From positions 247,241 through 311,240 of the forward strand of contig CAVVAM010000007.1 of the NCBI GenBank assembly GCA_963746265.1: DNA of 64,000 nucleotides. The letters run 5' to 3'. A model generated the notes under the pieces. It worked only from the letters and a program-made list of their open reading frames with translations. It did no database searches and was not told the DNA's origin. Position 1 is the first letter of the stretch. Every line of letters begins with the position of its first letter. This DNA comes from Ilumatobacter sp963746265 (GTDB lineage Bacteria > Actinomycetota > Acidimicrobiia > Acidimicrobiales > Ilumatobacteraceae). A program made the position numbers and the translations under genes. Below, piece after piece: positions 1 through 8,808 of this stretch.

Positions 1-671
1 AGGAGGCGGAGCTGGTGAAGCTACTCGAGAACACGTTCCGTCACGTCAACATCGCGCTCGTCAACGAGCTCGCGATGTTCGCCCGAGACCTCGGCGTCGA
101 CGTCTGGCGGTCGATCGACGCAGCGTCGACCAAGCCGTTCGGATACATGCGGTTCACGCCCGGTCCGGGGGTCGGTGGGCACTGCCTGCCGATCGACCCG
201 AGCTATCTCGCCTGGCGAGTGAAGCAGCATCTCGGGCACACGTTCCGATTCGTCGAGCTCGCCAACGACGTCAACGAGCACATGCCCGACTACGTGCACG
301 ACCGGATCGCGGCGATGCTCAACGAGCGCCGCAAACCGGTGAACGGCAGCAGGATCGTGCTGCTCGGGCTGGCCTACAAGAAGGGGACGAGCGACTGGCG
401 GGAGAGTCCATCGGTGCGGGTGGCCGAGCGGCTCGCGGCGAGTGGCGCTGACATCGTGTTCTGTGATCCGTACATCCCCGCGGTCAACACGATCGACCTG
501 GAGTTCTCGCTCGTGCCGTACGAGTCCGACGTGCTGGCCTCGGCCGACCTCGTCGTCGTCCTCGTGGACCACGATGAGTTCGAGCCGTCGAATCTCGCCG
601 AACACGCCCCGCTCGTGCTCGACACCAAGAACATCATGCGCGGCATCGAGTTCAACGGTGAGATCCTCTGA
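1..671 (+). CDS. nucleotide-sugar dehydrogenase (UDP-glucose/ManNAc type), 5' end outside window
   Basis: C-terminal part of an NAD-dependent nucleotide-sugar 6-dehydrogenase, which oxidises a UDP- or GDP-sugar to the uronic acid for surface polysaccharide. The frame is open to the window edge (codons begin at base 3), so the N-terminal Rossmann domain is missing. Visible family marks are the central helix with LLENTFRHVNIALVNELA, the catalytic-cysteine motif GVGGHCLPIDP, and the C-terminal domain with GLAYKKGTSDWRESPS followed by a second Rossmann fold. HCLPIDP and the ESPS stretch fit the WecC/UDP-ManNAc-like branch at least as well as Ugd; substrate cannot be fixed. The downstream glycosyltransferase overlaps its end by 14 bases, so both belong to one operon. 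Confidence 0.9.
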   Translation, partial: EAELVKLLENTFRHVNIALVNELAMFARDLGVDVWRSIDAASTKPFGYMRFTPGPGVGGHCLPIDPSYLAWRVKQHLGHTFRFVELANDVNEHMPDYVHDRIAAMLNERRKPVNGSRIVLLGLAYKKGTSDWRESPSVRVAERLAASGADIVFCDPYIPAVNTIDLEFSLVPYESDVLASADLVVVLVDHDEFEPSNLAEHAPLVLDTKNIMRGIEFNGEIL

Positions 672-1785
672 CACCGACCGCGCATCGCGCGTGCTGTATC
701 TCGTCACGAGTGACATCAGCGCTCGGTTCCTGCGTGGGCAGCTGGCGTTCCTGGTCGATCGCGGATACGAGGTCATCGTCGGGACGCGACGGTCCGACCC
801 TCCGGCCACGTTCGATGACGGCGTCCGCGTTCACGACCTGCCGTACGCCCGCGATCCGAGCCCGATCACCGACGTCAAGGGTCTCTTCGCCACGATCCGG
901 CTCGTCCGCCACGTCCGCCCGGCGATCGTCAACGCATCGACGCCGAAGGCCGGCTTGATCGGCACGCTCAGTGCCTGCATACTCCGCGTCCCCCGGCGCA
1001 TCTACGTGGTGCGTGGCTTGCGGTTCGAGACGATGACCGGCTTCCGGCGCCGGACGATGCGGCTGCTCGAGAGATTCACGACCTCGTGTGCGACCGACGT
1101 GGTGTACAACAGCCGCAGTCTCCTGGCCCTCGCTGAACGTGAGGGCGCCGTGCGCTCTGGCCGTGGTGTCGTTCTCGCCAACGGTTCGGGCAACGGCATC
1201 GATGTCGACCGCTTCACCGACCTGCCGACTCGTGAACACGCGCGCGAATCCCTCGGGCTGCCCCAGGACGCCAAGGTTGTCGGATTCGTCGGGCGAATGA
1301 CCCGAGACAAGGGCATCGTCGACCTCGTGGACGCGACCCGAAAGGTCGACGACGACACGATCCTGCTGCTCGTGGGCGACTTCGAATCAGGCGACCCGGT
1401 ACCCGACACCACGCGGCACTTGATCGAGACGACGCCGCACATCGTGCATGTGCCGTGGGTGCACGACACCCGCACGGTCTATCCGGCAATGGACGTCCTG
1501 GCGTTCCCCTCATACCGCGAGGGCCTGCCGAACGTGCCGCTCGAAGCCCAACTCTGCGGCGTGCCCGTGGTCGCGTACGCTGCGACCGGTACGGTCGACG
1601 CAGTGTTCCCCGGGCCACCGAACGAGATCGTCCCGGTTGGGGACCGGGCGGCGCTGGCAGCAGCGCTCGCACCACGGACCACGCTCGCCCCGACTCCTCT
1701 GTCCGAGACGCGACCGAGCGACTGGGTGCGGGCGAACTTCAGACAGGACGTGATCTGGGAGCAGCTCCTGCGGGTCTACGGCTGA
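658..1785 (+). CDS. glycosyltransferase family 4 (GT-B fold)
   Basis: A 375-residue GT4-type glycosyltransferase that should add a sugar to a lipid-linked oligosaccharide at the cytoplasmic face of the membrane. The N-terminal acceptor domain has VLYLVTSDISARFLRGQL and the donor domain has VGFVGRMTRDKGIVDLV and the nucleotide-sugar motif PSYREGLPNVPLEAQLCGVP (EX7E-like glutamates). I chose GTG 658, inside the end of the preceding dehydrogenase, because the longer upstream frame is arginine/serine-rich shadow sequence; GTG 691 is an alternative. Its 3' end overlaps the convergent methyltransferase by 10 bases. Closest functional analogues are second-step glycosyltransferases of capsule or O-antigen assembly; donor and acceptor are unknown. 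Confidence 0.88.
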   Translation: MRSSDTDRASRVLYLVTSDISARFLRGQLAFLVDRGYEVIVGTRRSDPPATFDDGVRVHDLPYARDPSPITDVKGLFATIRLVRHVRPAIVNASTPKAGLIGTLSACILRVPRRIYVVRGLRFETMTGFRRRTMRLLERFTTSCATDVVYNSRSLLALAEREGAVRSGRGVVLANGSGNGIDVDRFTDLPTREHARESLGLPQDAKVVGFVGRMTRDKGIVDLVDATRKVDDDTILLLVGDFESGDPVPDTTRHLIETTPHIVHVPWVHDTRTVYPAMDVLAFPSYREGLPNVPLEAQLCGVPVVAYAATGTVDAVFPGPPNEIVPVGDRAALAAALAPRTTLAPTPLSETRPSDWVRANFRQDVIWEQLLRVYG

Positions 1786-2483
1786 GGCGACACGGGACGT
1801 GCGATCACGTGCACCTCGCGCACCGGTTTGGCGATGTGAGCGCCCACCCTCAGCGCACGGAAACCACGTTCCCCGATCCCCAACCGAACCGCAGCCGAGG
1901 CCGCCGCCCGGTCGTAGCCGTAACGGTTCAGACCGGCCGACTCCACCACGAACCCGCACTCTTCGACGAGAGCGGCCATCGTCTGGACATTCCACGCGTA
2001 CAGATGGTGATTCGGGTCGGTACGGTCGTACCGCCGGAAGCGACGTTCGTTCTCGTACGGGACGTACAGCAGGAGGCGGCCACTCGGCTTCAGAATGCGA
2101 TGCGCCTCCAGGAGCACCGTGGCGGGTGCGGTCACGTGCTCGAGCATGTGATGGCAGATCAGTACGTTGACCGTCGACGAGTCGAGATCGACCGAGTCGG
2201 ACTTGAACTCGATCTCGCGTTCTCGGAGCTCGTCGGCGAGGAAATCGGCGACGTCGATCGCGATGCGACGTCCACAGAGGAGTGAGGCCAGATTCCATCC
2301 GGCGCCGGCACCGAACTCGACGACGACGTCATCGTCATCGACGTACTCCTGGAACTTCTCGGCACGCAGACCGGTGACCCAGTCGAAGGCGGCTTCAGGG
2401 AGCCGTCGCTTCCCGCGGTGATACGACTCGCCGTCTTCGCCGCGGTAGTGATGCGCTGAGGAGCTGTCGGCCACACCAGTCAC
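1776..2483 (-). CDS. class I SAM-dependent methyltransferase
   Basis: About 235 residues with a Rossmann-like methyltransferase fold. Motif I is VVVEFGAGAGWNLASLL, the acidic motif II follows at IAIDVADFLADEL, and the type-11 signature ICHHMLEHV is present with a Tyr-rich C-terminal half typical of polysaccharide-locus methyltransferases. It probably methylates a sugar or glycan intermediate. Start taken at GTG 2483 because the flippase gene on the same strand ends at 2494; GTG 2474 is also possible. The frame further upstream is not supported. It sits last in the minus-strand exopolysaccharide operon and converges on the glycosyltransferase. Confidence 0.82.
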   Translation of the reverse strand: MTGVADSSSAHHYRGEDGESYHRGKRRLPEAAFDWVTGLRAEKFQEYVDDDDVVVEFGAGAGWNLASLLCGRRIAIDVADFLADELREREIEFKSDSVDLDSSTVNVLICHHMLEHVTAPATVLLEAHRILKPSGRLLLYVPYENERRFRRYDRTDPNHHLYAWNVQTMAALVEECGFVVESAGLNRYGYDRAAASAAVRLGIGERGFRALRVGAHIAKPVREVHVIARPVSPQP

Positions 2484-2493
2484 GACGTGGACC

Positions 2494-3666
2494 CTACCGA
2501 ACGCCCGATCGGGTTCGGTCGACCGACGATGCGATCGCCACCGCACCCGCCCCGAACGACAACGAGAGCGCCAGTGCGGCCCCCACGGTGCCCCACAGAC
2601 CCGCGAAGGCGGGGGCGGTGACCATCAGGACCACGGCGAAGACGGATCGAGACCCGACGAGACCGGGACCCAGTGTTCGTCGCAGGAGGTCGACGACGCC
2701 CTGGTGGTAGGCGCGAGCGACCTGACCAATCGCGTTCAACACCAGCGCACCGAGTCCGATGCGCCAAACCGCCGGGAGCAGGTCGAGGCGCTCGAACAGC
2801 TCCAGAGCGCCGATCGCGGCGGCGCCGTAGACGGCCGATCCGATCATGATCATGATCGGCCAGCGTTCGAGGCGAGTCTCCGTACGCGCCCGTAGAACCC
2901 CCCATCGGCCCACGTAGGCCAACGAGAAGAACGGTTGGAATATCAGGAACAGCAGGCGCACCTGCCCGGCGACCGCGAGCGATGCCAGCGCGGCGACGCC
3001 CGACAGCGCCACGAACACTGCCGAGGACAGGATCCACGAGTCCAAGACGAATCGGGACTCCGTGAGGGTCTCCGCGGCATCGTGTTCGACGACGAGTTCG
3101 ACATCGCCTCGAAGCCCGAGAACGAGCACCGCGAGACCGACGACAGGACCCACGACGAGCACGACGCGTATCGCGGCGAGAGCTTCCAGCACATCGACGC
3201 GCACGACCATCCACCCGGCGATCGCAGCGACGAGCCACACACCATCCGATGCCAGTGCACACAGTGGACGAACCCGCAATGCCAGATACCTCATTCGGTC
3301 CTGCAGCAGGATCACCGGAGCCGCGATCAGCCACACGGCCGCTCCGGCGCTGGAGGTCACGAGCCAGATCGCGAGCAGCCCCAGTTCCAGGGCCGACAGA
3401 GCGATCAAGAAGCTGAGCGGGACGAAAGCGGCGCGGCCGGACCCGGTGGGGCGGGCGAGCAGCAGGCGCTCCGAGCTGGTCGTACGGACCACGCCCAAGG
3501 CGATGCTGAACGCGCTCAACGACAGCGCGAATGCGCCGAAGTCCGACGCACCGAACAGCCGCGAGGCAACGAGGACCACGACGAAGTTCGTCGCGCTCGA
3601 GGTCAGCTGGTCGAGCGCGACGATCGTGCCCCGCTCGCTGGTGCGTTCCGTTGGCGCGCTGGTCAC
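2494..3666 (-). CDS. polysaccharide flippase-like multi-pass membrane protein (Wzx/MATE-type)
   Basis: A 390-residue, strongly hydrophobic protein with about 12 predicted membrane segments spaced by short charged loops. It resembles the oligosaccharidyl-lipid flippase (Wzx/MOP) superfamily, which moves lipid-linked repeat units across the membrane. The N-terminal region (TERTSERGTIVALDQLTSSA, then hydrophobic helices and SRLFGASDFGAFA) matches the first two helices of that family. The start is GTG 3666: it forms a GTGA overlap with the stop of the upstream ligase gene, showing translational coupling. No catalytic motif exists in this family, so assignment rests on hydropathy, length and the neighbouring glycosyltransferase and polymerase genes. 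Confidence 0.78.
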   Translation of the reverse strand: MTSAPTERTSERGTIVALDQLTSSATNFVVVLVASRLFGASDFGAFALSLSAFSIALGVVRTTSSERLLLARPTGSGRAAFVPLSFLIALSALELGLLAIWLVTSSAGAAVWLIAAPVILLQDRMRYLALRVRPLCALASDGVWLVAAIAGWMVVRVDVLEALAAIRVVLVVGPVVGLAVLVLGLRGDVELVVEHDAAETLTESRFVLDSWILSSAVFVALSGVAALASLAVAGQVRLLFLIFQPFFSLAYVGRWGVLRARTETRLERWPIMIMIGSAVYGAAAIGALELFERLDLLPAVWRIGLGALVLNAIGQVARAYHQGVVDLLRRTLGPGLVGSRSVFAVVLMVTAPAFAGLWGTVGAALALSLSFGAGAVAIASSVDRTRSGVR

Positions 3667-5423
3667 GGCTGCACGAAGACCTGGCAGAGGTCCGGAGCCA
3701 GTTCGCACGACCGGCGCGCCGCCCGTTGCGCGAGATCGGGATCATGGGTGCGGCGAGCGACCTCGTTGCTCAAGAGCCAGGCGTCCGGGTAGTTCGCCTG
3801 GAGTTCGAGAGCTCGTTCGAGACTCGTCGCCGCGCCGCCCACGTCGCCGAACAACAGCTGGCGACCGGCGAGCTCGGTCCACCAACGCGGGATCTCGGAC
3901 TGGTACTCGGCTGTCAGCGTCGCGTATTCCAGTGCCAACGGCACATAGCTCGCATCCTCGACCGCGAGCACCGCGTATCGCTCGGCGACCTGCGCCGTCA
4001 GCCGCGGATCCCGCCAATACCATTCGGCGGCTCGTGCCAGCTCTGCGGGGTCGGATTGTCCCCAGGCCGCGTCGACCCGACGGTCGATGGTGAAGAGGCC
4101 CGCTGCCAAGACCAGACCGACGATCACGGCGACGGCGCCAACCGGATGTGTCGACCGTGCGTGGGCGTCTTCCGTCGACTCGGGAGACGAGGTGCGACGC
4201 TGTGCCGCGAGCCCGAAGAAGAAGGCGGCGATGGGTGCCGTGACGATCGACATCGGCTGCACCAGCCACGTCGCGGCGACGGCGACGGCGACGGCGAGCA
4301 ATGCCCGATCGCTTCGTCGGGACCCGGACAGCACGAACGCCAGCACGAGAAGGACCCCGACCACACCCGTCCCGACTGCCAGGTTGACGACGATGTTGTG
4401 CGGATCGGCCCACAGCTGCTCGCCGCGGAGGTCGAATCGGGTCGCGAACTCGTCGGTGAAGTGGCGTTGCGCGGCAGTGCGGAAGAGCGCTGGCCCGGAT
4501 CCGACGATCGGGTCGTCGACGAACGCCTTCCATCCGGCGACCCAGACATCGAATCGACCTCCACTGTCCGCGCCGGTCGCACGGTCGACCGCGGATCTCG
4601 CGCCGATCGACGCCGTCAGAACCGTCCCGAGGACCGTGCCGGACAGCAACCCGGCCGCGGCGCGAGCGACACGATCGAGCCGTCGTCGCACGGACGCGAG
4701 AGCGACGAGGAGGATGCCGGCGCCCAGCGCCACGCGTGAGCCCGACAGCGACACGCCGAGGCTCGTCAGTGCAATGGCGACCCACCACCGCTCGTTGGTC
4801 GCGCCGAGGTACGACCACCATGCGTAGACCATTCCGGCCGACATCAGCGCGCCGAAGTACACGGGGTTGACGGCGAGACCGGCTGCTCGTCCCGGCGTCG
4901 AGCCCAAGGGTCCACTCGTCACGTCGAACAGCACTTGGACCAGCCCGACGACCAGGTGAGCGCCGAGTGTGGCCATCAGGACCAGTGGAGCGTCACGGCG
5001 AACGATCTCGGACGCGGACCGGCCGACTGCCCACACGGTGGCGAATGCCACCAACATCACGACGCTGGTGTCCCGACCCGCGAACCCCTTGATCGAGTTG
5101 ACCGGCGCGACGGAGAGCAACCCCGACAACAGTGCCCATCCGCAGAAGGCCGACAGCGCGAGCGCAGCCCGATCCCGAGCCCATGTCAGCCGGGCGAGAT
5201 CGACCAGGCCGATCGGCGTCACGCAGAGCAGGACGATCGCTCGCGGCGTCCAGAACGGGAACGCCATCCCCGACATGACGACCACGCTCATCAGCGCCAG
5301 CCACACGAGCTGCGCGAGATCGACCGGTCGGTATCGACCGAACAGGACCGAACCGATGTCGAGGTCTCCCACCGATCGCAGCAGGGGTGCCGCCGCGGAC
5401 TCGCAGTCGACCTCGTCGGGCAT
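3663..5423 (-). CDS. O-antigen ligase/polymerase-like membrane protein with C-terminal TPR-like tail (copy 1)
   Basis: A 586-residue Wzy_C/WaaL-type protein: roughly ten membrane segments, the large periplasmic loop carrying FDVWVAGWKAFVDDPIVGSG and the following WADPHNIVVNLAVGTG segment, then one more membrane helix and a soluble C-terminal half of short helical repeats (ALEYATLTAEYQ, LERALELQANYPDAWLLS) resembling TPRs. Enzymes of this family join or polymerise lipid-linked glycans outside the membrane. ATG 5423 overlaps the stop of the preceding ligase gene (ATGA). It is a tandem paralog of the next gene upstream, with the same order ligase, membrane helix, helical tail. Polymerase or ligase role cannot be separated from sequence. 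Confidence 0.85.
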   Translation of the reverse strand: MPDEVDCESAAAPLLRSVGDLDIGSVLFGRYRPVDLAQLVWLALMSVVVMSGMAFPFWTPRAIVLLCVTPIGLVDLARLTWARDRAALALSAFCGWALLSGLLSVAPVNSIKGFAGRDTSVVMLVAFATVWAVGRSASEIVRRDAPLVLMATLGAHLVVGLVQVLFDVTSGPLGSTPGRAAGLAVNPVYFGALMSAGMVYAWWSYLGATNERWWVAIALTSLGVSLSGSRVALGAGILLVALASVRRRLDRVARAAAGLLSGTVLGTVLTASIGARSAVDRATGADSGGRFDVWVAGWKAFVDDPIVGSGPALFRTAAQRHFTDEFATRFDLRGEQLWADPHNIVVNLAVGTGVVGVLLVLAFVLSGSRRSDRALLAVAVAVAATWLVQPMSIVTAPIAAFFFGLAAQRRTSSPESTEDAHARSTHPVGAVAVIVGLVLAAGLFTIDRRVDAAWGQSDPAELARAAEWYWRDPRLTAQVAERYAVLAVEDASYVPLALEYATLTAEYQSEIPRWWTELAGRQLLFGDVGGAATSLERALELQANYPDAWLLSNEVARRTHDPDLAQRAARRSCELAPDLCQVFVQP

Positions 5424-7256
5424 CACGGCTCCCGCCCACCGGAATCGTCGGCGGCGTCCGCCTGGACGATCAGTGCAGCCGCGTCGAGCGTGCAGTCGCT
5501 CGCACCGAGGTCGCACGCCAGGGCCAGCGCGGTCGCGAGCCGTTCCTCGTCCCGATCGCGGAGAGCGAGCAGGATCTCGGTACGGACGGCGCGACGGTTC
5601 GTCGGCTGCAGAGCGAGCGACCGGGCGATGCTCACCTCCGCAGCGTCGAACGCACCACTCGCGAACTGCTTCTCGGCCAGGAGCGTCCACCAGTACGGTC
5701 GGTCGGGTTCGGCGTGAGCGGAGCGGCGGCGCCACTCGAGTTCGTCTGCGGTCGGCACCGCCGACGATGACGTCGCCGCATGGGCCTGCGCGATCACGTC
5801 GGACACGATCGGATCGTCGGCGAAGAACGTCGACAACGTTTCGAGCCGCTCGACGTCGAGGTCGTCCGCAGCCTGCTGGAAGAGCAGGTCAACCGTGAGC
5901 AGCGTCAGTCCGAGCAGCACGCCGACCACCAGCGGAGCGACGACCGCCGGCGAGCCGCGGAGCCAGTCGTCGGAGCCGCAGTGGTTTCCCGCGTGCCAGG
6001 CCGAACAGCAGCATCGCCAGCGGGAGTGTGGAGAGCGAGACCGGCTGGAGTCCCCAATGGACCACCACCGGCACCAGGATCCAGGCAACCCACGCATGTT
6101 GCATGCCGAGTGCGAGCAGCACCCACGCCACGAACAGCACCACGCCGATCACGCCGACCGCGAGCAACAGACCGATTCCGACGTTGTGTGCGTCGAACCA
6201 TGCCTGCGTGGTGTCATCCGGTGCGAAGTCGCGGACGAACGTCGGCGTGAATCGGCCCTGCACCGCGGGACGGAAGCGGCCGAATCCGTACCCGAGGAAC
6301 GGCCGATCGGTCCACGCTTCGAGCCCGTAGCGCCACACCTCCGACCGACCGTCGGTGCCCGATCCGGCCTCGATCAAGCGTTCTGCCGCATTCCGTCCCG
6401 CGCCGAACCACCGGTCGACCACGACACCGGCCAGCACCGACGCAGCCCCGATCGCGGAGGCGAGTGTCGACGCCCTCGAACGCGACGTCACGGCGAAGCC
6501 GACGAGCACGACGACAGCACCGACCATTGCGGCTCGCGACCCGGACATGCTCGTCGCGGCTCCGAGCACCACGATCGCGAGGAAGAACCGGGGTGATCGG
6601 TCACGGGCCGCGAGCACGATGGCAGCAGCGAGGCCCATCGCACTCACCGCGCCGAAGAACACCGGGTTGGTCGCAAACCCGGTCGGACGGCCGCTCAGCA
6701 TCGCAAGCGGCCCCGTGGTGACGTTGCCCAGTGCCTGAGCGATTCCCACGACCGCGCTGGCGGAGCCCGCCCAGACGACCGCCTCGATCAACACGCGGCG
6801 ACCGCGATCCGAGACTGCGATGCCCAGCGACCAGAACGCGGACGACAGGACGACCGCGAGAGCGCTGAGATCCCGTCCGACGAAGCCGAGCAGTGACGAG
6901 CGCACGGCGGGCCCCACCAGGGCGGACACCAGCGTCCAGGCCAGCGCGAGTGCCAGCGCGACGGCCGCACGATCCCGTCGGAACCCCAGTCGGCCCAACA
7001 GCACGAGCCCGGTCGGCCCGATCGCCAGCACGATCGCCATCCGCGGCGTCCAGCTCTCGAAGAACACCGCCGGGACGAAAGCGACGACCAGGAGGACCGC
7101 TGCGGCGATGGCGAGGCCGTCCCACGTCGTGAGGCCACGACGTGCCAGGAATCCCGTCGCGCCTTCGTCGTCGGGAACGACCTCGTCCGAGTGATCGGTC
7201 TCGGGCGTCGCATCGATGGTGAGGCCGATCTCGTCGTGCGCGCCCGGCGCGGTCAT
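5423..7256 (-). pseudogene. O-antigen ligase/polymerase-like protein with TPR-like tail (copy 2), interrupted by a frameshift near 5985
   Basis: Read from ATG 7256, the first frame encodes an N-terminal soluble stretch and about ten membrane segments of a Wzy_C/WaaL-type protein, with the loop GRSEVWRYGLEAWTDRPFLG and DAHNVGIGLLLAVG. It reaches LLFGLARGK near 5985 and then runs into arginine-rich nonsense, stopping at 5889. The +1 frame takes over with GSDDWLRGSPAVVAPLVVG, a further membrane helix, and a helical-repeat tail ending at 5423. The tandem copy downstream has exactly this order in one frame, so one inserted base (or two deleted) explains the break. It could be a sequencing error, a real mutation, or two coupled genes. 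ATG 7256 overlaps the stop of the upstream gene (ATGA). Confidence 0.75.
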
Positions 7257-7663
7257 CGCCACTCCGATTCGCGCCGGCGTTCCATTCCCGACTGCTCATC
7301 GCGCCGCAGCAGCCCGACTCCGGCATCGTCCGACAACCGGTACCCGGCAGGCACCAGCGCCAGCGGTGCCCCGGCGGTGTCGGGCTCCTCCACGGCGAGC
7401 GGTCGGCGGTCGGGACGACCGAGCTGATGGAGTTGGGTGGAACGCCGTTGCATCGACGAGAGGACGAGCGACGGTTCGTCCGGCGGCACGAGACGCACGC
7501 CGACATCGGCGCCGGAGGGGAGGACGTCGGCGAGTTGTTCGACGTCGGCCGGCGAGACCCACGGAACGTGTGCGATCGGGACGGTCGTGGGGTCGGCAGC
7601 ATCGGACGCCCCGGCGAGACCCGAACACGACGCCGATTCCCGTGACGTCCGGACTGAGTGCAT
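7253..7663 (-). CDS. hypothetical protein heading the exopolysaccharide operon
   Basis: A 136-residue soluble protein that I do not recognise. It has no membrane segment or signal peptide; the middle reads like a compact alpha/beta domain (PIAHVPWVSPADVEQLADVL, then ADVGVRLVPPDEPSLVL) and the C-terminus is rich in Arg and Glu. The start at ATG 7663 is fixed by a very strong ribosome-binding site, GGGAGGTGATCGAG, directly upstream. Its stop overlaps the start of the frameshifted ligase gene, so it is the first gene of the minus-strand polysaccharide operon and might regulate or assist chain assembly; that is inference from position only. Confidence 0.6.
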   Translation of the reverse strand: MHSVRTSRESASCSGLAGASDAADPTTVPIAHVPWVSPADVEQLADVLPSGADVGVRLVPPDEPSLVLSSMQRRSTQLHQLGRPDRRPLAVEEPDTAGAPLALVPAGYRLSDDAGVGLLRRDEQSGMERRRESEWR

Positions 7664-7690
7664 CTCGATCACCTCCCTGGAACGCGACGA

Positions 7691-7716
7691 AGCCCCACGA
7701 CCGTAGTCGTGGGGCT
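7691..7716. terminator. perfect 11-bp stem-loop after the pilin gene
   Basis: Arms AGCCCCACGAC (7691-7701) and GTCGTGGGGCT (7706-7716) are perfectly complementary around a 4-base loop. The hairpin lies 20 bases past the pilin stop and just before the exopolysaccharide operon on the same strand, so it probably terminates pilin transcription. There is no long T tract, and it may only attenuate read-through. Confidence 0.65.
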
Positions 7717-7736
7717 CCGAACGGATCGGGTTTCGA

Positions 7737-8039
7737 TCAGGCGCAGTCGCCGGTGCGGACGACGCTGTCGGCCGAAACGATGGCCGCGTTGGTCGAGACG
7801 TCGCGGATGAGACCGGCAGCCTGGATCTGCGTCTGCGTCGGCGTGGAAGCGTTGCCGTACTTGGCGAAGTACGACTCGAGCGCGACCTCGACGGTGCGAA
7901 CGTCGGTGTCGCAGGCGTTGTCCTTGCCCTGATCGGTGATACCACGGACCGAGAACACCACAACGGTGGCCAGGATGCCGAGAATCACGATCACGATCAG
8001 GAGTTCGATGAGCGTAAAGCCCTCGTCTTGCTTCTTCAT
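7737..8039 (-). CDS. pilA: type IV pilin (major prepilin)
   Basis: A 100-residue prepilin. The leader is seven residues (MKKQDEG) with Gly7 before the cleavage site, Phe8 as residue +1 of the mature protein and Glu12 at the conserved +5 position (GFTLIELLIVIVILGILA). The 94-residue mature chain is short for a class IVa pilin. Its only two cysteines, Cys43 and Cys99, could close the C-terminal half by a disulfide, as the D-region does in other pilins. It is transcribed alone, between a 240-base leader region with hairpins and a strong stem-loop. The processing peptidase and the assembly and retraction ATPases lie 3-6 kb away. Likely the main fibre subunit. Confidence 0.92.
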   Translation of the reverse strand: MKKQDEGFTLIELLIVIVILGILATVVVFSVRGITDQGKDNACDTDVRTVEVALESYFAKYGNASTPTQTQIQAAGLIRDVSTNAAIVSADSVVRTGDCA

Positions 8040-8059
8040 GGTGGTTTCCTTTTCCTTCC

Positions 8060-8104
8060 GCCCAGGATGGGCAAACTATCTCACTGGTGTACCGCACCGT
8101 GAGA
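8060..8104 (-). promoter_or_regulatory. two hairpins in the pilin mRNA leader
   Basis: Two inverted repeats lie just upstream of the pilin ribosome-binding site (AAGGAAA): GCCCA-GGA-TGGGC at 8060-8072, and TCTCAC/GTGAGA plus GGTG/CACC with one bulged base at 8079-8104. They could fold in the 5' leader and affect translation or stability. I could not match them to a c-di-GMP or other named riboswitch. Confidence 0.4.
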
Positions 8105-8277
8105 CAGGCTCCCGGTTGCGCATTGTGGTCTTCGGCATTGCAGCAGGAACACTTTAGGACATTCCGTCGGTTTTTCCACGAGAAGCGAAAGTTCAAGAAA
8201 ACTGAGGCGTCTGCCGATGACATTCACCAGAGGTGCTCTGCGCACCCATGCCGCCACGACAAGTGAAGTAGGGGATT

Positions 8278-8760
8278 GTGTTCAACCGTCGAGAAACACA
8301 ACACACGCTGGGAGAACGAGGGATCCTCGGCGACGAGGCCGCCGCCGAACTCGTGAACACCGTCGAACAGCTTCGGGCGGAAGTCGCAGAACTGCGGGAT
8401 CGAGTTGACTCCCAGTTCACAACGATCGCCGCGCACGCGGAGATCGCCCGCCAGCAAGCGGAGTTCGCCCGTGGCGAGGCCCGAGCCGACCTCGATCGAA
8501 GTCGTGACACGCTCATCGGTCTCATCGAGCAGGTGCGTTCCGAGCGCGACGACCACCGGACCGGCTCGGCGCCGGGGCCGTCGACGAACGCCATGAACGA
8601 TCGGATCACCGACATCGAAGGCCGGATCGACGAACTCGGGAGCACCCTCGAACGGTGCTTCGCCCGACAGAACGAACTCGCCGGAACGATGACGGCGTTC
8701 TTGGACACGGTCCTGGCCGAGCAGCGGGGCGAACCCGTGGCGGGCCTGTCGCTCATCTGA
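8278..8760 (+). CDS. small coiled-coil protein
   Basis: A 160-residue soluble protein, predicted to be one long alpha helix with heptad spacing (ELVNTVEQLRAEVAELRDRV, then RITDIEGRIDELGSTLE). No enzyme motif is visible. A stretch around residues 60-85 (ARGEARADLDRSRDTLIGLI) resembles part of the larger coiled-coil protein encoded beside pilB (QARAEAYADRSRETLEQRL), so the two may be relatives. GTG 8278 follows an AGTAGGGG ribosome-binding site. The gene is divergent from the pilin and convergent with the pilT operon. A role in pilus assembly or polar placement is inference from position and similarity. Confidence 0.72.
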   Translation: MFNRRETQHTLGERGILGDEAAAELVNTVEQLRAEVAELRDRVDSQFTTIAAHAEIARQQAEFARGEARADLDRSRDTLIGLIEQVRSERDDHRTGSAPGPSTNAMNDRITDIEGRIDELGSTLERCFARQNELAGTMTAFLDTVLAEQRGEPVAGLSLI

Positions 8761-8783
8761 CACGCGTCGAACGTCGACCGAAT

Positions 8784-8796
8784 CGCCCGTCGGGCG
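8784..8796. terminator. short GC hairpin between convergent genes
   Basis: CGCCC-GTC-GGGCG lies in the 48-base gap between the convergent coiled-coil and DUF429 genes. It may act as a weak bidirectional terminator; the stem is only 5 bp and no T tract follows. Confidence 0.3.
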
Positions 8797-8808
8797 TGAG
8801 GGTCGGTG

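Noticed and set aside
8040..8160. c-di-GMP (GEMM) riboswitch in the pilin leader
   Set aside because: Hairpins exist, but the conserved GEMM core sequences and tetraloop receptor are not found.
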